A stretch of DNA of 64,000 nt from contig JAGMVK010000024.1 of assembly GCA_020747065.1 (NCBI GenBank), positions 372,001 to 436,000 on the forward strand, given 5' to 3'. The notes beneath the pieces are model-generated. The model made no database searches, was not told where the DNA came from, and saw nothing but the letters and a program-made list of their open reading frames with translations. The stretch comes from Cadophora sp. MPI-SDFR-AT-0126. Taxonomy: Eukaryota; Ascomycota; Leotiomycetes; Helotiales; Ploettnerulaceae. Below, in pieces: positions 35,691 through 46,635 of the stretch. Position 1 is the stretch's first letter. The number at the start of each line of letters is the position of its first letter. The translations under genes and the position numbers were made by a program.

Positions 35691-36231
35691 TAATCTATTT
35701 TAAAAGATTATTCTTAATTATAATCAAGTACTACTTCTTATATTTTACAAGTAAGTAGATAATATCTACTCTAATCTTAATTTATAAAGCGCTTATTTAT
35801 ATAGAATAAAGAGTTTTCTTAAGTCTTATAGAATCTTTAAATTAGTAGGTTTTATATATAGTTATATATTTTTTTATATTTAAGTAAAGGATATTTTAGA
35901 AGTACTTTTTAGTAACTTTTTAGTACATACTTTTTCTTTCTTTATGATTTAATTCTTTATATAGTAATCTAAGAATAGTTTATCTTTTATTTTAATTATC
36001 TAAAATTCATTAAATTAGGAGTTTTTTATTAGTTCTATAATAGAGTATTCCTAAGTGTATTATATAATTTAATACCCGCTACTTAAATATTCTAAAATCA
36101 ATTGAGTCTACTTTATTAAGCCTTTTTAGTATTAATAAAAACTTCGCAATTAATCTAGAATTCAAATTATATTTTTTAAGTAGTAAGATATTATATAAAT
36201 TATCCGTAATAAGAGTAACCTTCTTATTTAC
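35691..36231 (-). mobile_element. 5' internal fragment of a chromovirus (copy C)
   Basis: The segment directly left of the LTR (about 36170-36231) matches the 5' leader of copy A just left of 12782 (shared TTCTTATTTA and AAGAGTAA blocks). Further left the match fades into RIP-mutated AT-rich sequence beginning abruptly near 35690. The element is therefore truncated inside its 5' region; exact truncation point unknown. Confidence 0.55.
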
Positions 36232-36453
36232 TATAATAACGTAATATTACTAAGTGTAGTATTAAGTATAAGAGTAAGAGAGTAAGTAAATAGTAATATT
36301 ATAGGTCTAGTACAAAGGAAATAAGAAAGTAAGAAGCCCTTAGAAGGGGAGTAGTCCTATATATATATAAATCTAGTCTAGCTTCTATCTAGTAATATTC
36401 CGGCTAAACCTAAGTACCCTTATTTCTAGCACTTCTATTACTTTAACGTTACA
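36232..36453 (-). repeat. 5' LTR of chromovirus copy C (222 bp)
   Basis: On the + strand it starts TATAATAACGTAATATTAC and ends CTTTAACGTTACA. It has the same length as the copy A LTRs and aligns throughout. Confidence 0.85.
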
Positions 36454-37336
36454 ACTAAAGAGATAATATTTTAAACCTTCTTAAGAATTAGTTTTTGCGC
36501 TATTACGTAAATAAGCCCTATATACAATCCTTTTCATAAACGAAATAATCAAAGCCTACTAACGTCGAGATTATCTATGTCTTATAATACTATTATATCG
36601 GTCTCTACTACTAAATTAGATAATAATAATCTAAATATAAATTAAAGCAATAATATAAAAGCAAATCTACTATTCTTATTTTAATATTTAATTAACTATT
36701 TAAGTCTAAAAAAGTCTTTCCTTTAATTCATTTGCTTTAAATCTAAAGAAAAGAATAATATATATATCTCGTAAATTCGCTTGCTTTATTAACTAGTTCT
36801 ACGATTTCTCTATATATATTATCTAACATTTCAAACCTTAAAATATTCAACTTATGATACCACCTCCTATCATAGAGGGCACCGCTTCTAAAGGATCTGA
36901 ACAAGATACCTTAAATCACAGAACCGCGAGAGACAGCTGCAGACAAGATTAAAAGACTGTTAGCTAGGTATCAAGGGCAGTACGAAGCACTCCCAAGTGA
37001 TAATAATCACTTCCCTAACCTCTATCATCGACTATATCTCGCAAATATACACAGCTTATAAGCGCCAACCAAGATCCTCTCACGGTACCACCACGCGCTC
37101 TCAGCATAACTGGCCTCATTTCTGGTATGTTCTTCCACTACCCAGCTGTAATTAAAGCCTCTCCTCCACCACGTACGAGGACCGCAGTATCGCATTAGAG
37201 GCCGTCAAGCAATGTGAATATCAGGGAAGTGAATACATTGATAGGGTGTGAAAAATTGCAACAATCATGTGTGCAATACCGTCGCCTGCTTACATGGGAT
37301 AAACTATGTCCCATGTATTCAACTCAATGCTTCCCC
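36454..37336. other. AT-rich island edge, then intergenic
   Basis: AT-rich, stop-filled sequence continues to about 36870 and then returns to normal composition. No gene recognised. 36890-37336 is the 3' flank of the dehydrogenase gene. Confidence 0.45.
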
Positions 37337-38300
37337 TCAACGAGACTTTTCGCCACTGGTATCCCGTCGTGAAGTGAGCTCATCCCATACCTCGTCGGCA
37401 CCTTTCACCAGAGCACTAACCGTGTGACCTGCACCACTCGGTCCTCCATCATTCAAAAGCTCCACTGGCCTGACCTGATCCTTACCAATTTCTAGGATCG
37501 TGCCGCCAATATGTTTATCGTTTTCTATCAGATCCAGCATCACTGCAGCCACCTCTTCTGGCTCGACCCAGACATCTTTAGCGCTGTCTATCATTTTCAT
37601 TTTGTCGGGGTTGTCTGTCCACAAGGGCGTCTTGATAAGTCCTGGAGCGACAGCAGTCACTCGGATACTAGATAGACCCTTTGGCGACGTCTCGAGTTCG
37701 GCCAGAGAGCGAACAAAATTCGATATCCCACTCTTAGCTGCAACGTACAATGGTGCAGTCAATACTGGTCTCTGTGCTGCAATAGATGAGACGTGGACCA
37801 CACTGCCAGACTTTGCCCTTTTGGTGAAATGATCAATGGCTAGCTGGGTACAGAAGATTGGATGTATCAAGTTGATATCAATACTGGCATATCGGTCGTT
37901 GTGAGGGTTGTCTTTCGATAGATGGGAACCAGGAGGATGCCAGAAATTTGAGAATGTCTGCAAATGTACAAAGTCAGCTCTGATGTATCATGCAAAAACG
38001 GATACATACCGGCTCGTATACTCCGGCACCAGGACAAACAATGTCAGTTCCTCCGAACTGTTCTTCGGCTACATCAAATGCTCGCCGCAATTGAGACCAG
38101 CTCGACACATCTGTTCGCTGAAAGATGGCTCTCGTACCTGAGGTGTATGTTTCCAGCAGATGTTCGGCTTCAGGTCTCAGCGCAAGATCCACAAGTACTA
38201 CATTGCACCTCTTCTGGAGGAGCAGCTTGGCGAAAGAAAGGCAAATGCCCGAACCCGCACCAGTGATCAACGCAGTCTTGCCTGCAACTTGGAAAGCCAT
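37337..38300 (-). CDS. short-chain dehydrogenase/reductase, 303 aa, 2 exons
   Basis: Exon 1 is 38010-38300, exon 2 is 37337-37957, with a 52-bp intron (GTATGT..GCAG). Classical SDR features are present: nucleotide-binding TGAGSGIC near residues 14-21, the acidic VVLVDLAL that usually selects NAD, the DIVCPGAGVYEP strand where NNAG is expected, Ser in VVHVSSIA, and catalytic Tyr168-x3-Lys172 in YVAAK. The last Gly of TGxxxGIG is Cys and the NNAG Asn is missing, both tolerated in the family. It resembles 15-hydroxyprostaglandin-dehydrogenase-type SDRs. Start: ATG at 38300 (MAFQVAGKTALITGAG). It is divergent to the dihydroxyacetone-kinase gene with an 866-bp shared upstream region, which suggests co-regulation. 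Substrate unknown. Confidence 0.85.
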
Positions 38301-39166
38301 GTCAATGCAGAGAAAGATAACAACTATCGCAACTGAGATTGTGTCTGCTCGAGTAGCGAGTTGGAACTGCTCGTCATACACATGCAGGTGCCCATGGAAT
38401 GAATAGTTATGGACAATGTCACATGTTACCCCGCAAAGGGTCCCCGTCTGTGCGCTTGTCCATTTTGGGATAAATACGCGTGGCATGGTCATCTGGGTAG
38501 CGTAACTGTCTTGGCGAACCGTCTGACAACAAAGGCTTAAAAAAGGTTAATCCATCTTTGCTACACATGAAGTTTGGCTTGTCGGATACGACCTGCGAGG
38601 TAAGAAAATTTCCATGCCTATTTTACCTATTCTGTACTTCGCGGTTAGGAAATGGAACTTGCAATCTTTCTAGTGCTCCCGTTTTTGCTCTACGTTATCC
38701 TTCTCCAAGACAACGTTCTGCCATCCTCTCCCCAACCTAACGTAGCCGGATTTGAGGGGGTATCTCATGACACAAGAAAGTGCACTACGTGAGTAATTTC
38801 CAACATAGGGAAACGAAGCGGGAGAGCATGAGCTCTAGACTCGACCACGGCTGCTTGCGGGCCAAAGGAACGGATTGAGACACATGGAGTAGCTTAAATT
38901 GTGGTAGAGTGATTATTTGTGGATACTTTCAACATACGGAAAAAAAATAATGGAAAGAAAGGTCTATGGGGAACTCGGAACAGTTTCCTCCTCCACATTT
39001 GCGTGAATTGTTCCATTCGTCCGATATCGTTGTGGAATTCAGCATTATCTGGCGTAGTCAGAGACGTTAATCGTAGTGCATTAATATGGGGGAATATAAA
39101 ATTGACGAGAAGTAGACGGCATATCAATTGAAGTGGTACATTGCCAATGGAGTCGAAGCTACGACC
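38301..39166. promoter_or_regulatory. shared upstream region of divergent SDR and DAK genes
   Basis: 866 bp with no gene. It contains TATAAAAT at 39095-39102, 65-72 bp before the kinase ATG, and TCGTCCGATAT at 39017-39027, whose reverse complement ATATCGGACGA recurs between the monooxygenase and transporter genes. Confidence 0.5.
39095..39102 (+). promoter_or_regulatory. TATA-like box upstream of the kinase
   Basis: TATAAAAT lies 65 bp before the ATG at 39167. Position and sequence fit a fungal TATA element; transcription start not known. Confidence 0.4.
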
Positions 39167-40930
39167 ATGAGCTCGAAACATTTCATCCACGATCCTACAA
39201 AGCTGGTGATCGGTTCACTGACATCATGCACCCTCGTCAACCCTTCAATTGGCGTCCAACTTGATGACAAGATCGTGTATCGAAAAATCCCCGCATCCGA
39301 GTCGCCTAGAGTTTCAATAGTCTCTGGGGGTGGTAGTGGTCATGAGCCAGGCTTTGCTGGCTATGTGGGCAAAGGTCTTTTGACGGCGGCAGTCAGTGGC
39401 AGTATCTTCGCATCACCATCTGCAAAGCAGGTACGGAAAAGTCTTGAATATGTGCCCACGGAAAGGGGCGTGCTCGTGCTCATTATGAACTACACTGGCG
39501 ACGTCCTCAACTTCGGCATGGCCATGGAAGACGCAAGAGCGAATGATATCAGGTCCGAGATGATTGCCGTGGGAGACGATGTTGCTGTAGGACGAACAAA
39601 AAGTGGCAAAGTTGGCCGTCGTGGCCTTGCTGGCATTGTTCTGATCATGAAAGCCTGCGGCGAGCTTGCTGCGAGAGGTTACTCCCTCCAAGAGGTCTAC
39701 CAATTGGCACAAGAGGTCTCCGCGAACACAGCAACTGTTGGCGCCTCTCTAGATTGCGTCAATGTGCCAGGTCGACAGCTCCAGGCTGAGCCTTTGCCTG
39801 GGACCAAGATTGAGTTGGGTATGGGGATTCACAATGAATCAGGCTGTGAGCAGGTCGAGATGGAGCTGCCAGCACTCGTCAAAAGAATGCTTCAACAATT
39901 ACTCGTGGCCTCTGATAGTGAGCGAGGATTCGTATCTGTTGAACCAAAAGACAGCATTGTTTTACTTGTCAATAATCTGGGCGGAATCTCGCCTCTTGAG
40001 CTTGGTGCAATTTCGACAGAAACCTGCAAACAGTTACAGGATACATACGGCCTGAACCCTGCTAGAGTGTTCACAGGGCCTTTTCTCACATCTTTGAATG
40101 GATCAGGGTTCAGCATAAGTCTACTTAAATGCACGCCCGTCATGTTCGATACTAGCATATCCATTATCAACCTCCTCGACTCCCCGTGTGAAGCCGCAGC
40201 TTGGCCGGTCTCTTGTCCTCCACCTGCTCCCGAAACCGAGTTCTTCGCTATGAAGCCGATACCGGACAGGGAAAAATTTGCCGCTTCCACAACAAACTTT
40301 CTTCGGGTCGATACTGAGGCTGCAAAGCGTGTCTTGAGCGCCGGCCTCCGTCGATTGATTGCTGCGGAACCAGCCATCACGCAGTTCGATACCATCGTCG
40401 GTGATGGCGATTGTGGCAGCAACATGAGAAGAGGTGCGGAAGCGGTTCTTGGCTCACTGCAAGAGAGCATCGAGGCAGTGGATGCCATCGAGTTCGTTGG
40501 GGGTATCAAAGACGCTGTCGAGACGTCTATGGACGGCACCTCTGGAGCTTTATTTACGATATTTTTGATTGGTGTGTCTCAGGGTGTGCGGAGCATTGAG
40601 ATGGAACCCCAAGAAATGGATGCCAAATCCTGGTCTCTGGCTTTCAAACATGGGCTAGTGACTTTGGGCAGGTATTCGCCAGCCCGACCTGGTGATCGAA
40701 CCATGATGGACGCGTTGGTGCCGTTCATTGAGGTTTTTGCTGCTAGATTGAGTGTTACCGAGGCAGTTTCAGCCGCTCGCGCAGGGACAGAGCAGACTAA
40801 GCATATGAAAGCTTCGCTAGGAAGATCTGTCTACGTTGGTATGGAAAGTGACTGGATTGGGAAAGTTCCTGATCCAGGGGCATATGCTGTGAGTGAGTTC
40901 TTGCAAGGCATCTTGGATGCAGTCAAATAG
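39167..40930 (+). CDS. dihydroxyacetone kinase-family enzyme (DhaK-DhaL fusion), 587 aa
   Basis: ATP-dependent kinase of dihydroxyacetone or a related small ketose, cytosolic. The N-terminal DhaK half has SGGGSGHEPGFAGYVGKG and GMGIHNESGCE, where His222 corresponds to the histidine that binds the ketose covalently. The C-terminal DhaL half has the Mg-ATP site FDTIVGDGDCGSN with Asp408, Asp413 and Asp415 at the family spacing, then DGTSGALF and GDRTMMDAL. Length and order match eukaryotic single-chain kinases. The start is the ATG at 39167 (MSSKHFIHDP); the frame is open 39 bp upstream but only from a TTG. No intron. Yeast erythrulose kinases belong to the same family, so the substrate cannot be fixed from sequence. 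Confidence 0.92.
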   Translation: MSSKHFIHDPTKLVIGSLTSCTLVNPSIGVQLDDKIVYRKIPASESPRVSIVSGGGSGHEPGFAGYVGKGLLTAAVSGSIFASPSAKQVRKSLEYVPTERGVLVLIMNYTGDVLNFGMAMEDARANDIRSEMIAVGDDVAVGRTKSGKVGRRGLAGIVLIMKACGELAARGYSLQEVYQLAQEVSANTATVGASLDCVNVPGRQLQAEPLPGTKIELGMGIHNESGCEQVEMELPALVKRMLQQLLVASDSERGFVSVEPKDSIVLLVNNLGGISPLELGAISTETCKQLQDTYGLNPARVFTGPFLTSLNGSGFSISLLKCTPVMFDTSISIINLLDSPCEAAAWPVSCPPPAPETEFFAMKPIPDREKFAASTTNFLRVDTEAAKRVLSAGLRRLIAAEPAITQFDTIVGDGDCGSNMRRGAEAVLGSLQESIEAVDAIEFVGGIKDAVETSMDGTSGALFTIFLIGVSQGVRSIEMEPQEMDAKSWSLAFKHGLVTLGRYSPARPGDRTMMDALVPFIEVFAARLSVTEAVSAARAGTEQTKHMKASLGRSVYVGMESDWIGKVPDPGAYAVSEFLQGILDAVK

Positions 40931-41614
40931 GGAGGATTCAACTACTTTAGATAGTTAACAATGAGAAACAATGGCCTCTCCAAAGGTTCCCGCGATCGAA
41001 ATGTTGGAGCATTCTATCTAGTCATCTCGAAGCAATGTACCTCTTCAATGATATCAAAAGATAAGAACCCACAACGTATGGGCTGAGCCCGGAAATATTG
41101 AACTTCAATTAATTTGAAAATGCTAATCTTGGAATGGTGAGTGTGAAGTTGTCCAACAGTATCTAAAATTCGTCAATCTAACTTTTGTCCAGCTCTCCAC
41201 CCTGAAGAACTGTTGCGATGGAGGCAGCACTCGAAAGACATGCATGTTAATCCTGGCACAAAGCTTCGAGTAGGCACGATGATCCTGTCCTTTCGAGTAT
41301 GATTTCAGAGCCGGTGTTAAGCTCAATGAACATATTATCAGGATAGCCATAAGGGACACGCCTCAGTTCCCAGCAGCCAAGAGGATCTAGGTAAGCGAGC
41401 GCGTTTTGGTGGGACGCCGCGAGGCCCTGCAGCCAAGCACCGGAGGAGCGGAGGCGCGGGGACTTGGGGCCAGAAAGCCTCTTCCCCGCGATTGCCTACC
41501 ACTACATATCATCACTCCGAGCAACGACAGGGATTGAAGACCTCGTCCAAAGGGTCGCGTTACACGATCAACATCCCCATATAGTCGGACTATGTGTATG
41601 CAGATACACGAGCC
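40931..41614. promoter_or_regulatory. upstream region of the cluster regulator
   Basis: 684 bp, no gene. Near the end lies ATAGTCGGACTAT, an odd-length near-palindrome containing CGGAC (41581-41593), 22 bp before the regulator's ATG. Whether it is a binding site is unknown. Confidence 0.35.
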
Positions 41615-43971
41615 ATGGGTAGTCATGGACATGGAAAAGTCAAGTCAAAACGATCAAGGGGAGGCTGGTATGCCAGAGCCGAAGACCTTCAGCGTATTCC
41701 AGTCCAGCTGATACTTCTACAGTTCCCATTGTCGACAGTTGAGGATCAAATGTGACCAGCAGTTCCCAACATGCAATCAGTGCAGGAAGCGCTGCCGAGT
41801 ATGTGATCTCTCTGCTACGGGGTTCCGCTCTTACGTACCGGTCGTGGGAGCACCAACCAGCCATGGACAAGTTGGTATTGTACCATCCCCGACACGCTCA
41901 GAATCTGTGAACGATGAACACGATCCTTTACAAGAAGATCATTCTCCTTTAGACTGTGTGGAAGAACCATTAGGATTGGCTGCATACTCAAACGTACAGG
42001 AAGAATTGACAGATGTGCGAATGCGGCATTTTCAATCGACCCCGCTCGGGCTCACAACAGGGACTGGAGTCACGGGATACACTTCCCAGAACATGCTTCA
42101 TAGTCAACACGACCCCAAGAATGCGGTACGATCATCAACTGTGCAGAGGATATTATCACATTCTGTTGGGGAGAACGATCCAGCCTCACAGAATCGTCAA
42201 CATTATCACACAACACCCATTGACTTTTCGACAGAAGAAGATGCCTTCGAGCACAGTCCTGCAGCATCACCTAACTTCAGTCCAGGCGGTAGAGCCATAC
42301 CCGTATCCACTGTAGCGCTAGGACGAGCTTCTTTTCTGCCAGCACGAGCAGATTTAATGGAAAACTCCAGAGAGAAAAGCTTCCTGCTGCGGCATTTCTC
42401 ATCCACCCCTGGCAGATGGTCAGTCTACATTCGCCAGCCCCATCTCACACGACTCGTTACTGAATGCTTCTGACAGGATGGATTTATTCGATCTGGGTTG
42501 TTTCTACAATCGCCAAGTTCCCGTCCTGGCTCTCGACAGCCAGCTCATTATGCATTCAGCCTGTGCACTCTCCGCGAAGCAGCTCTCTGCTGTCGCCGAA
42601 ATACCGGCGCGGTCTCTGCCTTACAGGAGTGATACCGTTGTTTCTTCTAGGAGTGGAGAATTGAGTACGCCAGAAGAATACGCATGGCTGGCGACTACAT
42701 ACTACGATGCAGCCATCTCGCTCCTGTTGCAGCACATTTCAGATATTGCTACTTCGAAACGCCGCCCATCTTCATCAACTCCTCAAATGGATACACTACC
42801 TTCCCCTGATGCCTGTCGATCGTCCACCAGCAATCCAGTGGCTGTCGCATTAGAGCCTCACGACGAAATTGTGGTTGCTATCACCATCTTGGCGATCTAC
42901 GAATTTCTAGGTGGCGACGAAACCACGTGGTCGGATCATTTAGATGGCACTCGATCTTTCCTTCGAATCTCGGACGAGGCCGGGTTTTTAAACTTCTGCC
43001 CTTCACCATCACCTAATAATGTTGCTTCCGGAAGATCAGGTCTGCTAAGAGCGACATTTTGGAATTTCGCCCGCCAGGACATGCTTTCGGCGCGTGAGTT
43101 GCAGTTCAATGTTGAGTGTGTGCCACTTGCTTACGGATTTTCAGTTATTCATGGCAAACGTACTCGTCTCGAAATACATGACTATATCATGTGGCGGAAA
43201 ATGGGCGTCAGCCTCTGCCCCAAGGGATTTCTACAAGTTGGAGATCATTCATTCCACCCAGAGCACGATATTGATCAGCTCGACTTGATATCAAACACCA
43301 TGGTATGGCTATTGTGTCGGATAGTCAACTTTGTCGCTTCCTGCAACGATAGCTCGGACTTCCTCGAATCAGAGGATTCAAAAGACACGTGGAAGCAGCT
43401 CAAGACTGAGCTAGAAATTTGGCATGATGCCTTGCCAAGATTATTTCAGCCATGCAGTCGCGTCGACATTTCGGGAAAAGACACATCAACAGGATGTGGC
43501 AACTGTTGCAACCATGGAAAGGCTTTAATCAGGCACGAAACATGGTATAGTGACAGTATGTGTGCGTCAACTATGCAGTCCTACCACATGGCACAGATCA
43601 TGCTCACCTTACACAAACCTCGAACCCAGCAGAGCAGAACTATCGTTGCAAGCTCACATTGCGATCCTCCAAGACGGAGACTGTTTGTGGACGCCCTATC
43701 TGAGCTGAAACATACGTCGGCAAAGCTAGAAAAACATGCCATTGAGATTTGTGCCATCGCAATATCACGTCCGGGGGAAGCCGCTCGCATTCACATGCTA
43801 CAACCACTGTACCTGGCAGGCCGTTGTCTTGACAACCTTTCAGATCGTGCGACAGTCGTCAGACTAATCGACGGCATCGAAGATGAGTTGGGTTGGCATG
43901 CAAAATATCGTGTGGAAGCATTACTGGATGAGTGGAATATGGATAGAGACGCATTAAAGTGTTGTTATTGA
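41615..43971 (+). CDS. Zn2Cys6 transcription factor, 747 aa, 3 exons
   Basis: Exons 41615-41667, 41723-42418 and 42477-43971 join in frame. Exon 1 encodes a basic leader (GKVKSKRSRGG) and two bases of the first Cys; splicing over the 55-bp intron gives CSHCRQLRIKCDQQFPTC..CRKRCRVC with C-x2-C-x6-C-x6-C-x2-C-x6-C spacing. Without this small first exon the protein would lack its DNA-binding domain. Intron 2 (58 bp, GTCAGT..GACAG) restores GRWMDLFDLGCF..VPVLAL, the usual beginning of the Fungal_trans_2-type regulatory domain. It lies between the kinase and monooxygenase genes and is the natural candidate for a pathway regulator, but this is inferred from position. The ATG at 41615 has a good context (GCCATGG). 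Confidence 0.85.
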
Positions 43972-44145
43972 CAAAGCTGCAAGATTCGTCGCGAAGGTAC
44001 TAGGCCAGGGGACGGGCTTCAAGCTGCCGGTTGAGGACAATTCAGCGCTTCGTCATTGCGGTCATCGAATTATACATATTACATACATCACGAGCCTCGA
44101 AATGACGAGCCTAGATTTGCGACTACCAGTTGTGTAACACCCTAT

Positions 44146-45892
44146 CTACAACAGATGTACAGCTATCAACACCATGAAGAGTCCAGACACGCACATCTGC
44201 CATAAACTTTTCTCGGAAATTCGCCGACCATCTTGCCCTGTGTACGCGAACTTCGAATAATCGATTGCAAAGCTGCGAAGCCAATAATGCCACTGCCACT
44301 CAGGGTACACCATAAGATTCTTCCCTGTCTTGGGCTCGACATACCAATTTGAGCATCCAGAAGACCACACTAGACCTTTCGCACGTTGTTGGATCCATGA
44401 ATTTTCCTGGTCCTCAGCTTGTTGTGTTACTTCGACTGCTGCGATGGATCGACTTCTTCGTGCTCCGAGGACGGGTTCGAGCATATTTAGCGCAAAGTTT
44501 ATCTGGCACTCGCTCGAGAATATCACCGATGAGTGTCCAGTAACCGTGTTCGGTCCCATCATCACGAAGAAATTCGGAAAGCCGGCCACGCAAGTTCCGT
44601 AATATGCCTGTGGGAACCCATCATTATGCTTTCGCCACTGTGTGATGTTAGCATAGCCAGTGATAAGCATGGTCCTCCCTACGTGATCTTGAATAGAGAT
44701 ACCATTCCTGCCCACGATGTTGAGGTGACTGAGCAATGCAGTCGTCTCGAATCCAGTCGCAAGAACAACGGCATCAATCTTGAGCTCTCTACCGGACCGG
44801 AAAATTGCCGAAGTCTTGGTCAATCTGTCAACTTGGTCATTGTGTATCAATTCGACGTTCTTTTGGTGCAAGCAGGCGAGGTAGTCGCTGTCGAAGACTC
44901 TTCTTTTGCATCCGACCTCGAACTTTGGAACAAGGGATTCAACATATTTCGGTGGCGCAACCTTCCTGATATATTCTTCGGATGCTTTCGCAAGCTGCGC
45001 TCGTGCTACACCTCCAGTTTCGCTATCAAACATAGGCCATTCAGACTCGAGTTCTGCGAAGATCTTTGCACGCAACAATCTCATCAATCCGGGGATATAC
45101 CGCATTGCCGCCTTGAAGGTCGGTGAATATTTCGGATTGGGTCGTTCTAGAAGCCAGTGTGGCTGTCGTGCAACTTGTGCGACAGTTCGGGCGCTCTGGC
45201 TGAGAACGGGGACGAATTGGGTGGCGCTACATCCATTTCCTGTAATTATCAACACATGTATCCCAAGGGGAGAGAATTTCATACCAAGAACGAGAATGTC
45301 TTTGCCATCCTGGTCAAAAGAGTGATCCCATTGTGCTGAATGGAAGATTTTGCCTTCGAATTCTTCATGGCCTGGAACATCGCATTTCTTTGGCGTGCTG
45401 AGGGCTCCCACAGCAGAGACCACAGCAAGTGATCTGGCTGTAAAGGATCTTTTTTGGACGTGGTCGACAATTTGAACGACCCAAGTCGATGTGGTTCCAT
45501 CCCATGTTGCTTGCTGGACCGTATGCTGCAGGTACGTGTCCTTCATCAAATCCCACCGATGTGCTACCGAGTGGAAATAGCTCAGTAACTCTGGCTGCAT
45601 CACAAACTTCTGCGACCAGTCTGGATTCAGGGCGAATGAGTATGAGTAGAAATGCGATGGAACCTGTCTCTGTCAGTGAGCTTCAGACAGTATAGATATC
45701 AAGTCTTACGTCGACACCACACCCAGGATAGGTGTTGACTGCCCATGTGCCTCCAACATCATTGAGCTTTTCAAATATCTTGAAGGTTGTGCCCGTGAAT
45801 TTTCTCTTGAGTTGAACCGCAAGGCCTATGCCTGACATTCCACCGCCGATGATTACGACATCAACATCAACTGCTACTGTGTTGGAAGACAT
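44146..45892 (-). CDS. Baeyer-Villiger-type flavin monooxygenase, about 551 aa, 3 exons
   Basis: Exons 45710-45892, 45285-45663 and 44146-45239. The 46-bp first intron joins YPGCGVD to VPSHFYSYSF. The second intron (45240-45284, GTATGA..TTACAG) is 45 bp and stop-free, so an unspliced reading hides it; removal gives ILVLGNGCSATQF, the NADPH-binding GxGxxA. FAD binding: IIGGGMSGIG at the N-terminus. Both BVMO fingerprints are present: GGTWAVNTYPGCGVD and FEGKIFHSAQWD (FxGxxxHxxxWD). A C-terminal hydrophobic stretch (CVSGLFMVLIAVHLL) may be a membrane anchor. It would insert oxygen next to a ketone using NADPH, FAD and O2. Divergent to the transporter gene. Confidence 0.88.
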
Positions 45893-46635
45893 GTTGCGAG
45901 GTACAGTTCGGCTCAGTGCGTTCGATCAATGATATTCTGCTATATCCTCAAAAGACCTCGATGCAACGGGGAAGAAGATACGAGAAATATAGACGAAGAT
46001 TGTAGCACTCTGCTTTCCAAATATCGGACGATCTCGTTTCGTTCGCCTCGATGCCTCGGCCTCAGGAGCTGATGTTTCATCACATTCTGCACGAACAAGG
46101 ACCATACTCTGGAGCCCCATGATGCCCTATGATGTCCGCGCATACAGGGACGGATATTTGACTGCTTTAAGCTAGAAAGTCTTCAATATGCGCTAGCGGT
46201 AGGCACAGCGCCACCAAGGGATGCTCCTTCATGAATAGGCCTGATAGACCTGTTAATATGCCTGGATATGGCATAATATCCGTTGCGCCACTTTCAGCAG
46301 GAACGGAGACGTTCTAGCCCGCATCTTCGGCTGCGTCTTAGCCGCATACAGGCAATTAAGCGTCCTCCGATCAATCTCGTGGAAATTGGCGTGTCGTTTA
46401 ACCTTAATCGATGTCTTGGTGCATCCCGTTCCCCCAGATTGCGGGGTCTCCACGGAACGCTACAAAGTCATGTTCACTTTGCTACCTCCAATTGATGAGT
46501 AGACTGACACGATCGCGCCCCCACGCGACTCTTGACATCTATAAAATTTCATTCTCCCTCCCGCATCAATGTAACGCACAACTAACAATATTTTCACATT
46601 CTCAACAGACAGACTTACAAAGTACGCAAATTAAG
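45893..46635. promoter_or_regulatory. shared upstream region of divergent monooxygenase and transporter genes
   Basis: 743 bp without a gene. It includes ATATCGGACGA at 46021-46031 (also, in reverse, in the SDR/kinase promoter) and TATAAAA at 46540-46546. Confidence 0.5.
46540..46546 (+). promoter_or_regulatory. TATA-like box upstream of the transporter
   Basis: TATAAAA, 90 bp before the ATG at 46636, followed by a CT-rich stretch typical of fungal transcription-start regions. Confidence 0.4.

Noticed and set aside
39413..40539. Minus-strand frames within the kinase gene
   Set aside because: Shadows of a gene with strong family motifs on the other strand.
45240..45284. Fifteen extra residues in the monooxygenase as a real insertion
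   Set aside because: The segment has perfect intron ends and its removal restores a conserved nucleotide-binding motif.
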